Below, one piece after another: positions 34,665-46,935 of a DNA stretch of 64,000 nt (positions are counted from its first letter, which is position 1; every line of letters starts with the position of its first letter). The stretch is from Tilletiopsis washingtonensis (lineage: Eukaryota; Basidiomycota; Exobasidiomycetes; Entylomatales). The position numbers and the translations under genes are program-made. The notes below the pieces were generated by a model. That model ran no database searches. It had not been told where the DNA came from and saw only the letters and a program-made list of their open reading frames with translations. The stretch covers positions 183,945-247,944 of the forward strand of contig NW_020312015.1 in assembly GCF_003144115.1 (NCBI RefSeq), read 5' to 3'.

Positions 34665-37600
34665 CTACGAGGAGCCTCCGGCGGCTCCTCCTCGTGCGCC
34701 GCCGCGCGCGCCGCGGATCGACACCTGCGCGCCCGCTGGACGCGGGCGCTTCGCCTGGCCCTCTCCCGTCGCTGGCGCAGCGCCATTCGCTGCGGGCTCC
34801 AGCTTGCGCTTGGCTCCGCCTGCCGCAGTGGCAGCGGCTGCTGCTGCTGCCGGAGCGCCGCCGCGTGCGGGAGCGCCTCCGCGAGCACCGCGTGCCGCGC
34901 CTCCTCCGCGCACGGCGCCGCCTCGTGCTCCGCGCGCCGCCGGCGGCGTGGTGGCGGCTCCGTCCGCCGACGTGCTGCTGATGTTCTCGGACGAAGGACG
35001 AGCGGGCAGACTGGCCGCAGCGGCGGCAGCGCCAGGACGGCCAACTGCCGGCGCACCTCCGCGCGCAGGTGCAGCGCCGCCACGGGCTGCCACGCCAGCC
35101 GCAGGAGCACTCGTGCTGGCTGCTGCAGGCACAGGCTCGCCCTTGAGCTGCGCAATCTCGGCCGTGAGCTTCTCGATCTTGTTGTCGCGCTGCTTGACGA
35201 CGAGGCGGTTGCGCAGGCTCGCCTCCTCCTTGCCGGCGTCGTAGCGCGCCTTGAGCGCCTCGTCGTGCACCGTCTTGAGCTCGGCCTCGCGCGCGGCGAT
35301 GGCAGCCTTGAGCTCCTCGGCGCGTGCATCCTCAAAGGCCTTCAGACGGGCCTGCACGATCTCCTCGACGTCCTGCGGCGGCGCGCCGCCAGAGCCATCG
35401 GCCACGGCAGCCTTGGCCTTGCTGACGGCGACCTCGATGGCCTTGCGCTGCTGCTCCTGGTACTGCTGCGAGAGCTGCGCCTGCTGCGCTGAGAGCTCGG
35501 CGGCGTGCTTGCGCTTCAGCTCCTCCTCGCCCGCCGAGCTGGGCGTGCCGGCCTTGAGCGCCGCCAGCTCCTCCTGCAGCTGGTTGATCTTCGCCGTCGA
35601 GTTGTCGAGCGCCTCCTGCAGATCGGCGACGCGCTTCTCGAGGAAGCTCATCGTCTCGCCCTTGGCGTTTGTCGGCTCAGCTGCCTCGCCCTCCTCGGTC
35701 TCTGCGGCCGGGCCCGAGCCGGAGCTGCCCTTGGCGGCGAGCCGCTCGGTGACGGCCTTCTCGATGGCCTGGTCGTGCTCGTTCTCCCACTGCGCCTTGA
35801 GCTTCGCCTCGAGCTCGCTGTGCTCCTTGCGGGCCTCGTCACGCTCGGTCGTCGCCGTCCGCTGCAACAGTGTCAGCTCCAAACCCGAGCACCGGGACAC
35901 GATGCACTCACCATGGCGGTGTTGAACTCGCGCGCCTTGTCGAGGTGCTGCTTCTGCCGGCGCTCGGCCAGCTCCTTGGCCGACTGCAGCTGCGTCTTCT
36001 CCTCCTCCCACGCGGCCTTGGCCTGCTCGAGCGCGTCCGAGACGGCCTTCTGCAGTGCCTCGTCGCTCGGGCCAGTCGCCTCGCCCTCCTCGGTGCTGCT
36101 GGCTTGCGGGCGCTGCTCGAGCTGCTCCTTGAGCGACTGGACCTCCGCCTCGCGCTCGCGCAGTGCTTGCTGTTGCTGGGCAAGCTCCGCCTTGACCTTC
36201 TCGAGCTCGGCGCGCACCGCCTCGACGCCCGACTGATCTGCGGCAGCAGCCTCGAGCTCCTTGACCTGCGCCTCCGACGCGGTGACCTTGGCAGTGGCGG
36301 CCTTGAGCTTCTCGATCGTCTGGTTGCGCAGCTGGCCGAACTTCTTCTGCAGCTCGGCGAACTCGGCGCGGCTGGCCTCGAGTGCCTTGCCCTGCTCGGC
36401 AGTGCCCTGCTGCGCACGCGTCTTCTCCTCCTCCAGCGCCGCCTCGGCGGCCGTGGCGCGCTGCTCGAGCTTGGCGATGTCGTCCGGGTCGACGCGGTCG
36501 TACTGCTGCAGGATGGTCTGCGTGCGCGCCTGCCAGCGCTTGTTGTCGTCCTGCACGATGCGCAGCTGGCCCTGGCACGCCTCGAGCTCGACCTGGGCGA
36601 CGCGCAGCTGCTCGCGCAGCGGGTCCAGCTCGGCTGTCTTGGCGGCGAGCTGTGTCTCGAGCGTGAGTGCCTTGCGCAGAGAGCGCTCGGCCTCGTCGCG
36701 CAGCGTCGCGTTGCTCTCGCGGAGGATGCTGAGCTGGTTGACTTTCTCGAGGAGCTCCTCGTGCTGCTTGGCGCTGCTGCCGGCGGCGGCGCTGCGGGCG
36801 CGCTCCTCGGCGAGCTGCAGGCGCACCTCGTCGAGGCTCGACTGGGCGTGCTCGGCGCTGAGGCGCAGGCGGGCGCACTCCTGGTCGCGCAGCTCGATCT
36901 GGAGGTCGACGATCTCCTTCTCGCTGCGCAAGTACTTGATGACCTCCTGCAGCTCGCCGGCGTTTGTCTCGCTGAAGCTGCTGTCGCCGGCGATCGCCTG
37001 GCCGGCGGAGCTGTCCGCGGCGGCCTGGCGGATCTGCGCAGCCTGCGCGCCGACCTTTTCGAGGTGACCGTGCAGGATCTTGTTCTGATCCTGCAGCGCC
37101 TTGGCCCTGGCGGATGGTCAGTGGGGCTCATGCTGCACCCAGCCACGCTTACTCACTGGGCGCGAACCTCGTCCATCTCCTGGCTCAGCGTGGCCTTCTG
37201 CGTCTCCCAGCTGGCCTGCGAGCTCGAGAGGTTGGCCTCGGCCGTCTCACGCACCTTGATGGCCTCGCGTGCCTCGCTGCGCGCCTGCTCGAGCTGCTCC
37301 TTGATTGAGCTCAGGTCGCGCACGTCGTCGGCGTGCGCCACCAGCTCGGCCTGGTACTTGGCCTGTGCCTCCTCCGCCAGCCTGACCAGCCTCTGCGACT
37401 CGAGGCGAGCCTCGTGCTGCTCCACACGCGTGCGCTCCTCGAGACCGCCGAGATCGGCGATCGCCGCCTCGAGCGTGCGCTTCTCGGAGGCGAAGCTCTC
37501 CTGCGCCGCGGCGAGAGCCTGGCGCGCCTGGTTCGCCTCCTCGTGGGCAGTGGTGAGCTCGCCCAGCAAGCCGTCGAGACGGCCGCGTCGGCTGCCGATC

Positions 37601-40600
37601 TCGGCCTGGGGAAATGAGGTGTCAGCAAGCGGGCGTTTCTGCACAAGGCATGACTACGCACGTCCTTGTCGGCGACGGCCTTGTCGGTGGCAGCCTTGTA
37701 CGAGTCGTACGTGGCCTGCAGCGCAGCGAGCGCCTCCTCGCTGGCCTCGGCGATGGCCTTGAACTGCTCGACGTGGCCACGGCTCTGCTCGACTTCGATC
37801 TGCGCGCTGCGAAGGTCGCCGCGAATGTCGGCGAGCTCGACCTCGAGCTGCTGCTCGCGAGTAAGCGAGGCAGCACCGCTGCCGCCAGCTGCGCCGCCAG
37901 TGCGACGCTCGTAGACGGCAAGCTTCTCCTCTTTTGCGTCGAGCTGCTTGGTGAGGTCCTCGGTGCGCGTGGTCAGGTGCGTGACGCTCGTGCGCGCGGC
38001 GGCAAGCTGCTCGCGCAGAGTCGATGCCTCCGCAGTGGCCTTCTCGACGCGCGAGTTGAGCTCGCGCGTCTCGACCTCGCGGCGCATCGTCATCTGGCGG
38101 AGGGCCTCCGACTCCTTCGTGAGCTTCTCGCGAAGGTCCTTTGTCTGCTCCTCCAGACGCTCGACGCTAGAAGCGAGACGGCGCTGCGCCTCGCCGCCGA
38201 CGCGCTCGAGCTCGTTCTGCATGACCTGGACGTTGCGCAGCAGCTCCGAGAGGCTGGCCTTCTCCGAGATGAGCGTCTTGTTCTCATCGAGCAGGCGCTG
38301 CTGCGTGCCGGCGTGCAGCTCCTTCTCGGCGCGCAGGTTGGCCGCCTCGTTGCGCAAGCGCTCGGCGATGGACTTGGCCTCGAGTAGCTGCGTCTCGGCG
38401 TTGTGTGAAGCAATGTCTCGGCGGGCGACGTTCTCGGCGAGCAGAGACGCGCGCTTCTGCAGCTCGACCAGCTCGGAGCGGGCAAGGTCGTAGGTCTGCT
38501 GGAGCGTGCGGTAGCGTTCTGCGCGCAGTCGCGTCAGTAGGCTGTGTGCCGAGGCTAAGCGCGGTAGACTCACCTTCAGCGGCCTCGCGACCCGCCTTCT
38601 CGCGCGCGGCCGTGACGCTTGCCCGTCCGGCCTCGGTGCGCGCAGCGTGAGCCTCGTTCTTGAGGCTGTCCGAGTCCTTGCGCGTCTCCTGCTTGAAGAT
38701 CTCGAACTGCGACTGCAGCTCGGCGTACTGCGCCGCGATGGCCGAGCCGCTGGCACTGCCGGACGATTCAACGCCGGCGACGACGGCGCCGTTGCGCGAG
38801 CACATGGCGCGGAACATGTCGCGTTCGCGGCGCGCGGCCTCGGAGCGCGAGCGCTCTGCCTTGAGCTCCTCTTGTGCGCGCACGATCATCGTCTTTGCCT
38901 CTGCCACTGCCTCGCTCTCATCGGCAGCAGCCTTGCGCGCGTTCTCCTCGACGGTTGCCTCGAGCTGCGCGCCGAGCTGGCGCGTGACACTGAGCAGCCG
39001 CTGGTTCTGGCCCAGAAGCTCGCTGAGGGAAGAGAAGGTGACGAGCTCCATCGTGATGACGGCCTGCGTGTCGCTCGAGGAGGCCGCCGCGAGCTCGGTC
39101 CCCTCGTCCTCGAGACGTGCCGCAGCAGTCGGGTCTTCGCGGAGCAAAATCTCGCGCGTGAGGTGACGCACCTGGCGGCCGAGGTCCGCTACTTGCTGCG
39201 AGGTGAGCTCTGCGTCACTGCGAGCGGCGTCCGCCTCGGCCTTGGAGCTGCGGGAAGCGCGCTCAGCAGCGTCGCGCTCCTCGCATGCGCGCGCAAGTGC
39301 CGCCGCGACATCGTCGAGGTCGGCTGCAAGACGCTGCGTCTCCTCGCGCTGAGCCTGGAGCGCAGGTGCGCGCTCCGCAAGATCCGCCATGACCTGCTCC
39401 AGCACGCTGCCCAGGCGCGAGCACTCGGCGCGCTCGCGACGGAGCTCCTCCTGCGTGCGTGCCAGATCGGCGTAGATGGCCGAGAAGGACTTGCCGCTGC
39501 GCTGAACCTTGGATGCCAGCGCCGCAGTGGGCGAGAGCGTGGCGCTGAGCGATGCTCCCAGCGATGCACCGAGCGACGCGCCGAGCGAGCGCTCGGGCGT
39601 GCCCGGCATGCTGCTGCCGTTGCGCGCACGCTGTCCAGGCTCCAGCTCGATGCCGACGCTCTCGGCCAGGCGGTCGAGCGCCTCGCGCAACTCTGCGCAC
39701 TCCGTCTCGATGCGTTGCCGCGCCGCGGTCTCCTGGCGTAGGTCCTCCTGCGCCTGCTCCTCGCGCTCGCGCGCGCGCTCCAGCACGCTCTCCCACTGCT
39801 CCTCGAGGCTCTTGGCGCGCTCTTCGGACTGCTCGGCGCGGCGCTCGAGCAGCGTCATGAGGCGCTGCGTGGTGGAGCTCTCGGCGCGGAAGGCCTCTTC
39901 TTGAGCCGCCTCGCGTGCGGTGGCCTCCTGCAGCTTGCTGGTCGACTCGTTGAGACGCGCCACAGTCGCGTCGTAGGCGGACTGCAGTGCATCGAGCTTG
40001 ACGTTGGCCGCGTTCGAGGCCGAGGTGACCGCCTCGAGCGACGCCTGCAGCTGCGCCGTCTCGGCGTGCGACGAGTTGCGCGCCGCAGCGTGCGTCTCGT
40101 TGGCGCGCGTCAGCTCGCCATGCGCCCACTTGGCGTCGTTCTTGGCTAGCACGACCTGCTGCTCGAGAGACTGGATCCGGAACTGGACGTTGCCGCGTCA
40201 GCACAGGCACCTTCGCGCGTCAGTGAGGGGCTCACCTTGGAGGTGCTGTCGAAGCTGCGCATGGACGCGACCTCGGAAGAGAGACGCGAGACCTCGGCGC
40301 TCGACTCCTTCAGGCGCGCGTTGAGAGCGTCGATCTCGTCTGCGCAAGCGGTCAGACCACGCCGGCAGCTGACGCGCTGCCCGACTCACCGGACTTGCGG
40401 CTGCTCTCGACCTTTTCGCGGTCGAGCATGTCAAGCAGGCCGCGCTTCTCCTCCTCGATGCTCTGCAGGCGTTCGCTCGTCTCCTTTGACGTCACGGCGC
40501 CGGCGCCCTGCGTTGCCTTGAGCTGCTCGTTCTCAGACTTGAGTGCGGCGACCTCGCGCTCGAGCGGCGCGACGGCCTCTTTTGCGCCGCTGACCTCTTG

Positions 40601-40912
40601 CTCAAGACGCGCAGCACGCTCCAGCGCCTCTTTGGCGGCATTCTGCGCGGTGTGCAGCGTGCCCTCGGCGTCGACGTCGGCACGCTCGCGCGCCTGGCGC
40701 TGCGCCTCAAGCTCGGACGTGCTCTTGAGCAGCGCCTTGTAGACGGCCAGCACGAGGGCCTCGTCTGGCTGCGCCAGGCGCTCGAGCGACAGCGGCGTCA
40801 CTGCGTCGGACAGCACCAACTGCAGCGCGCCGAGGTCGACCTCGGCCGGTACGGCGAGCTGCAGCGCTGCCGGCGGTGCGGCCGCGGCGTCGTCCATGGC
40901 GACGTCGGCCAT
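34665..40912 (-). CDS. Nuclear-basket protein TPR/Mlp1 with C-terminal RGG region
   Basis: Seven exons (40912..40390, 40339..40236, 40182..38574, 38518..37662, 37605..37157, 37106..35912, 35861..34665) give 1,977 residues, within the TPR/Mlp range. Almost the whole length from about residue 60 to 1,780 is heptad-rich coiled coil. The conserved VTFSSLSELLGQNQRLLSVT lies in the first third and ERYRTLQQTYDLARSEL follows; both are typical of TPR/Mlp1. Near residues 510-540 there is a short GASLGASLGASL repeat. The product lines the nucleoplasmic face of the pore and takes part in mRNP quality control and chromatin tethering. The end is unusual: repeated RGG/ARGG motifs, GGAKRKLEP and AKRPRPAG (likely NLSs), then IRGARGGARGGAAGGSS. 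It is divergent from ATG18. Confidence 0.92.
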
Positions 40913-41387
40913 GGCCGCGCGCGGTCTGGCGGCTGACCCTGCGGCGGGGGTGACCGCGGGACGCGAGGGTGTGCGCTTTGATGCCCTCTCCAGCGATGGA
41001 GGTACAGGTACGAGACGCGGGTGCGCTGCGGATGGCGTGGATGGGGTGGTGAGGGTAGGAAGCAGCAGGCGAGCCGCACGCGCGAAGCATGGCGCGCGCT
41101 GGGTGGAGATGCGGCCGGCGGCGCTCTGCGGCCGACGAAAGGCGCGGCGCGTGCCTGGCGAGCAGACACTGCCGGCGTGCCTGCCGCGGCGCGGGGCAGC
41201 CGCTTGCGGAGCCTGAGCCCACGCTGCGCACGCACCAGCCCGCTCCGAGCGCAGCGATCTCGAGCCTCGTCGGCGGCGGCCATCGCTGCTTCTCACCGCC
41301 ATCTCCCTGCCACCGCTGCGTCGCACCCCTGCACTTCGTCACTCTCACCCTTCCCTGCCGCCTGCAGCACCTCTGCCTGCCGCCGCC
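40913..41387. promoter_or_regulatory. Divergent promoter, TPR / ATG18
   Basis: 475 bp between start codons. A strongly pyrimidine-rich stretch (41280..41385) precedes ATG18. No specific factor site was identified. Confidence 0.5.
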
Positions 41388-43266
41388 ATGGCCGCGCCCA
41401 AGTCGGCGCCCGCGCTCCTCTCCGTCTCCTTCAACCAGGACAGCTCTTGCATCTCCGTCGGCACACGTAAGGGCTATGCCATTGCCAACGCCGAGCCCTT
41501 CGGCCGCATCTATGCGCGCGACGACGGGCCCACGGCCATCGTCGAGATGCTCTTCTGCACGAGCCTCGTCGCGCTCGTGGGCACTGCCGATTCCAGCCCG
41601 CAGAGCTCGCCGCGCCGCCTGCAGATTGTGAACACCAAGGTGAGCAGCAGCGGCCATTCGTGGAGGTGGCAGCGCGAGGAGCGGCGCTTCGAGGTCCCCA
41701 GCTGGTGCACAGACGTGATCTGAGGGCTACTCTGGCGATCCGCGCCTGCTGCGCCTGTCGTTCTGCCTGGCGGCCCGCGCTTGGGCCAGGTCAGCGAGCA
41801 GGCACCCTGCGGGCTCTCGACGAAGCTTCAGGCTCAGAGCCCAGCTAGCGTATGCGCAGGATCTTGTGCCTACCGCTGGACGCGCAGCGGCGTTGCGGTC
41901 AGGGGCGCATAGCGTTGCCCAGCACTGAGCCGACCGAGGACGATTGTGCCCGAGAGGCGGTGCTGCGCACGGGCGTGACAGCCGCTGGAAGCGTGCCTTG
42001 CTCTCACGTATGGCGCGAGCGAGCGGCGCTGACTCCGGCATTCCCAGCGGCAATCGACCATCTGCGAGCTGCTCTTCCCGACGTCGATCCTCGCCGTCAA
42101 GCTCAACCGGCGGCGGCTCGTCGTCGTGCTCGAGGAGGAAATCTACATCTACGACATTTCGAACATGAAGCTGCTGCACACGATTGAGACGAGCCCGAAC
42201 CCGCAAGGTGCGGCAGTAGCACGATGCCTCATGTTCTCTGCTGACACGCTGCTGCAGCGATCTGCGCGCTCTCACCCTCGTCCGAGCCGTGCTACCTGGC
42301 ATACCCCTCGCCCGTGCCCTCGCCGACGTCGCCCTTCTCAAACACAGCCGGCGCGTCGTCGTCGACTCCCGGCGACGTGCTCATCTTCGACTTGCTGAGC
42401 CTGAGCGTCTCGAACATCATCCAGGCGCACAAGGCGCCCATCTCGTGCCTCGCACTGAACTCGACGGGCACGCTGCTGGCCACATCGAGCGAGAAGGGCA
42501 CGGTTATCCGCGTCTTCTCGGTGCCGGGCGCGCAGAAGCTGTACCAGTTCCGGCGCGGCAGCTATCCGGCGCGCATCTACAACATCAGGTGAGTACAGGG
42601 TGAAAGCGCAAGTGCTGCGGCTCCTCACACCTGCCGCAGCTTCAACGCCGTGTCGACGCTGCTCTGCGTGTCCAGCGACACGGAGACGGTGCATATCTTC
42701 AAGCTGGCGCCGCAAGTCGGTGCCGGCGCGCGGCCGTCGATTGGCGCGGCGGGCAACGGCTCGAGCCCGACACCGAGCTTCGAGGGCAGCGAGGCGTCGA
42801 GTGCGGGCCAGGGCGGGTACGAGGCGTTCATCAGCGACAAGAAGAAGGGCGGCGGTCTGAGGTGAGTGCAGCCGCAGCACAGAGGTGGAGACGTGACTGA
42901 CGCCTCTCCAGCGGCACGCTCAAGCGGAGATCGATGGCCGTCGCGCGCGCCGCCGGCGGCATGGGCAGCTTCCTCAACTCGCACTGGGAACCAAGTCGCG
43001 ACTTTGCCTACCTCAAGCTGCCGTCCGCCGGCGTCTCGTCCGTCGTCGCGGTCTCCAGCACCACGCCGCAGGTCCTCGTCGCAACCAGCGAGGGCTTCTT
43101 CTACTCGTACAACATCGACCTCGAGAGTGGCGGCGAGTGCACGCTCACACGACGTGAGTGGTCTGTGCGCAGCGCAACAGGTGCACGTCTGACCCGCACA
43201 CCCGCAGAATTCTCCCTGCTCGAAGGCGAAGACTCGTCCAACGGCGCGGCGTCGACGATGGACTAG
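41388..43266 (+). CDS. ATG18: Autophagy PROPPIN beta-propeller protein Atg18
   Basis: Six exons (41388..41639, 42048..42207, 42258..42588, 42640..42861, 42912..43153, 43208..43266) give 421 residues. The product starts with [20 protein letters not shown] and contains [40 protein letters not shown] and [20 protein letters not shown]. The phosphoinositide-binding motif FRRG is at residues 235-238. These are hallmark Atg18/WIPI sequences: a seven-bladed propeller that binds PI3P and PI(3,5)P2 on the phagophore and vacuole and recruits Atg2. A Gly/Ser-rich loop with Lys residues (about 265-320) fits the membrane-inserting 6CD loop. Intron 1 is 408 nt, far longer than its neighbours, and could hide regulatory sequence. 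All six junctions keep phase. Confidence 0.95.
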
Positions 43267-43961
43267 GTCTCCCTCACGTTAATACCATTCTTGCTACGGA
43301 GCATCGGCCACGAGCTGGCGGAGAGCGCAGCGTGACCTCGCGCCGCGCAGCCAATGCGGCGGAGGAGGGGGCAGACGAAGTGCTCAGCAGCGACTGAGCT
43401 GGGGCGATGAGGATGCGGCGTGCCCTTCGGGCTCTCGGAGTGAAGGAGGATGTGAGTGGTGCAAAGCAGTTTGCAGGCTGCCTGCGTTCTCTTCTGCTGG
43501 CCATGGGACTTCGCGTGATCGGGCCGCCGCGCCTCAAAGAGAGGGGCGCATCGCGCGCGCGTCGCACGTAATGGGCCCAGAGGCGTGTCTTGCCGACCTA
43601 CCTGTACGCAAAAGCCAGGCTAGGAAGCTGCTTTGGTGATAACCAGACTCTTACCCTATTCTGGAGGCTTTAGGGCCGTGCGAGGTGGGTCGCGCCAGCA
43701 CGCGATCGAGCCTATCGGGCCGGCGTGCGCGCATGCACACTCCTGTTCCTGGGCCGCCTAGCGCCCGCAGCATCAAGATGCTAGATCTGCAATGCATGTC
43801 GTGCCATTGCGGATGTCGGGCGAACATAGAAATGGTCAACGGAGCGTACGAGGCGCTTTCAGCGCAGCCAATCTTGCAGGTGTTGCCTGAGGCGCTGCGC
43901 GCGCAGACTGAGCGCGGTTGCGCCACGCCTTGAGAGAGCTGCCGTCTGAGAGACCGCGCTC
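43267..43961. other. Convergent spacer, longer than needed for 3' ends
   Basis: 695 bp between the ATG18 and aquaporin stop codons. It is less GC-rich around 43600-43670 (GCTTTGGTGATAACCAGACT). Open frames on both strands show no family motif. No tRNA cloverleaf was found by eye. Confidence 0.5.
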
Positions 43962-45912
43962 TTACTGAGCGACGCCGACGTTGGTGAACGCAGTCTGCGT
44001 CGCCACGACGGGCGCAGGCAGCAGAGCGCCCTGCGAGTTGTCGCGGGGAACGGCGCTGCGGGGCGCCGTCGTGCTGGTGCCGACGGTGTCGTGGCTCGTC
44101 TGGCGCTCGAGGTCAAACTCGGCCTCGCGCATGCGCTCGATCTCCGGAGCGTCGGCTGCGGTCTGTGGAGGCAAGGAGAGTCAGTCGGACTCTTCGCAGC
44201 TGCGTCGCGCTACAACCCTCGCTCGAACCAGAGGCTAGACTCACGACCTGGTCGACGAAGCCCGTGGCCTTGCCGTCCTTGTCGCGCATGAGGAGGTGCA
44301 CGCCGTCAGAGTCCTGGCCCTCGACGGCCGTGTAGTAGTTGAGCCAGAGGAGCAGCTTGTAGATGCCAGAGGCGACCAGGGCGGCGGAGTAGGGCGCGGC
44401 GTAGTAGATCCACGTCGTTCCGTCAAAGGTCGAAGCAATGACGTCCGGGCCGAGTGTGCGAGCCGGGTTCAAGCTGCCTCCCGTGAGCGAGGTGGCGAAG
44501 AGCTCGGCGATGAAGAGCCTGAGAGGAGTGCAAGTTAGCACGAGCTACAAACGCTGGACCCGTCGAGGGTGTCTCACGCGAGGCCGATGCCAACGGGGGC
44601 AAGGAACTGTGAACTGGTGTGAGATGGGCTTCGAATGCGCTGTGGCCACATTCCACTCACGGTGCCCTTGTGCTTCTCTCCGGCAAGCAAGAAAACGGCA
44701 AGAATGAGGTTACTGGGTGGTGAAGAGCTTGTCTCAGCGACGGGAAGAGGGCGATTGCTGTAGGCAAATGGGCTGCGGCAGAGGCCGCACTGCGCCTTCA
44801 CGCCTCGACTCTTACTGACGCCGTCATGAAGAATTCTGCGCGGGTCGCTGAGTCAGGTTTCGACTCCCCGGATGTCTGTTCGGCAGGTCCGCTCACCGAT
44901 GAAGAAGCCCTGCGCGATGGTGGTGGACGCGCCCAGACGCGTCCGAACGTTGATGCCGCCTGGAATGAGGACTTGCGCGATGCCGGCGGCACTGATCGCA
45001 GCAGCAAATTGAATTATCGTCTAAGATGCTGCTTCAGCGGCTGCTCTCGCATTTGTAGTGTTGAACGTACAAGGATGATCATCCGAACCAGATCAACAGC
45101 GCCCGTCAAGAAGAGCGCGAAGGTGACGGCGGCTGCCGACGCGTTCCGTCAGTTCCTCCTCTACATCCTCGTGCTTCCACTGGGGACTCACGATTGAAAA
45201 GTCCTCCGCTCACTCGAAAGAAGGCCCACGCCTGGGTGGCGAGAGAGAAGCCGAAACCAAGAGACGAAAGCAGGAGGGCGGAGGGGTCGAGTCCGCCGTT
45301 CGCCGTGGTGTTGCCGCCCTGGCCGGACGCGATGATCGAGCCTTGCGACGCCGAATTGGCGACACCAAAGGCGATGAAAAGGAACAGGAACGTGCCGATA
45401 AACTCCGCCAGAGCCTGTGGATTCATATCAGCATCAATTGCATGTCAAGAAAGTTGGCAAAAGTATTTTGTCGGGGCACCACGCACGCGCGCGCGCCTGT
45501 CCGCGCGCTTGTCTCCGCGCCGACTCACCGCGACAAACTCGTTCTTGATGCGCATGCGCTTCGAAGCACGCTCAAAGCGGTCCTTACCGCCGTGCTTGTC
45601 CTCATCACTGTGGAACATGGACGGCAGCCCCTTCTCGACGGCGTCTGCAGCCTTGTGCGCGCGCTTCTCCTTGCGCGCGTGGTGGTGCGCCTTGCGGCGC
45701 GCACGCCAGCCGTGGCCGTGCTCGCGCGTCTTGGGCGTCGCATTGCCCGAGGCATAGTGGTCCTCGCCGTTGACGCCGGGCGCAAAGTGCGTCTGCGTGG
45801 GGTTGGCGTCGCTCATGGGGCCCTTGGCCTGCATGGCCGGCTCGGCGTTGGCGTTGCTGCTGTCGAGGCCGCCGGCCTGGTTGAGCTTCTCGTCGAGGAC
45901 GCTGCCGGGCAT
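43962..45912 (-). CDS. Aquaporin (orthodox type) with long His/Lys-rich N-terminus
   Basis: Nine exons (45912..45529, 45414..45192, 45132..45071, 45020..44897, 44835..44820, 44712..44661, 44606..44578, 44518..44245, 44162..43962) give 454 residues. The first about 128 residues are a basic His-rich cytosolic extension. Six membrane segments follow. The first NPA (SGGLFNPAVTF, Asn202) is split by an intron and the second is GGSLNPARTLGP (Asn314). Thr, rather than Asp, after NPAR points to an orthodox water channel and not an aquaglyceroporin. LAGEKHKGTFLAPVGIGLAL matches fungal aquaporins. The about 80-residue C-terminal tail is disordered (SHDTVGTSTTAPRS). Exon 5 is 16 nt and exon 7 is 29 nt. 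The exon-5 donor GTCAGT was chosen because the alternative GTAAGA breaks phase. Confidence 0.9.
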
Positions 45913-46935
45913 GGTGAGGGTGTGGTGGGGTTGTGTGGGTGCTGGGCGCTGCCTGCCGCAGCTGAGCTCCTCTTATTCAGTCGGGCCGCCCTCATGCCGT
46001 GACGCAAAAGACAAACGCATGCGCACGATGGCTGCCCCAAGGCCGGCGTCTCTGCACCTTGCCGAGATCGCGCAGAGCGGAGCTTCGACGCACGCCGGTG
46101 CAGCTGGCTTAGCAAGAGCGGCCCCGCGACAGGCCCTGAGCCGCATCGGCGCAGCACCCAGGACTTGGCGAGAGCCCTCAGGCCCGCCGCCGGTGACAGG
46201 TGCGGCTGAAACGCTGGCCGGCACGCGGCCTGAGCGGCGAAATGGACGATGCGGCACCGAAGCTGCTGCTGCTGGGCGCTTGCTCAGGTGCTTCTGGGCT
46301 CTGCAGCCGCACCTTGCTCAAGCGAGCCGCATCGGAGCCCGGCCGCATAGCATGGCGCGGCACACGCATCGCATCGCATGGCCGCCGGCGTTGGCGCGAC
46401 GCGTTCACCCCGGCCGCACCGCAGCCGTCAAGCGTCTCGCGTCCTGCGCTGCGAGTTGGCGTCATAGGCCCATCGCCGCACTCACGCATGCACAAGCTCA
46501 CGCTGCAGATCTCGCTGCGGCCAACTCCGCTCAAAAGTTAGCAGCATCGCATGCGCCTCGGCGAAGCTGCCGAGCCGAGTGCAAAGTGCACGCACGTGGA
46601 TGCGCCAATTTCGGCGACATGGCAGCGAGCCGCCTCGCCTCCTCGCCTGCTGCCGCCGGCTGTCTCAGACTTGCACCAACGGACACGGGCCTGCCGCATT
46701 TGTGTGCGCAAGGTGCGGCCGCATTCTTCGATCGCATCGACGCATCGAACGGCTCGGCCGCATGGGCAGCAAGATGTGCACTCCCGCGGCTGTCGGACCC
46801 CTCAGCGCAGCTCGACGCAGCGCTCTGCGAGGCACCACTACCCTCACACCTCCGAGCTGGGCCTTCGTTCGCTCTCCTGGACATATGGCATTAGGCGTAA
46901 ATCATGCACAGCTTGCCCTCCTCACGCATCCACAC
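45913..46935. other. Gene-free spacer upstream of aquaporin
   Basis: 1,023 bp between two minus-strand genes. It should include the aquaporin promoter and the downstream end of the disordered-protein gene. GCATCG-type hexamers recur (about 46330-46390, 46540-46560, 46730-46745). Open frames are Ala/Arg/Ser-rich shadows without motifs. Confidence 0.45.

Noticed and set aside
34860-40150. Plus-strand long open frames (up to 630 codons) opposite TPR
   Set aside because: They are Leu/Ala-rich antisense shadows of coiled-coil codons; the minus-strand frame carries TPR motifs and consistent introns.
44836-44896. T-loop-like sequence GGTTTCGACTCC suggesting a tRNA
   Set aside because: It lies inside a 61-nt aquaporin intron, too short for a tRNA, and no acceptor stem pairs around it.
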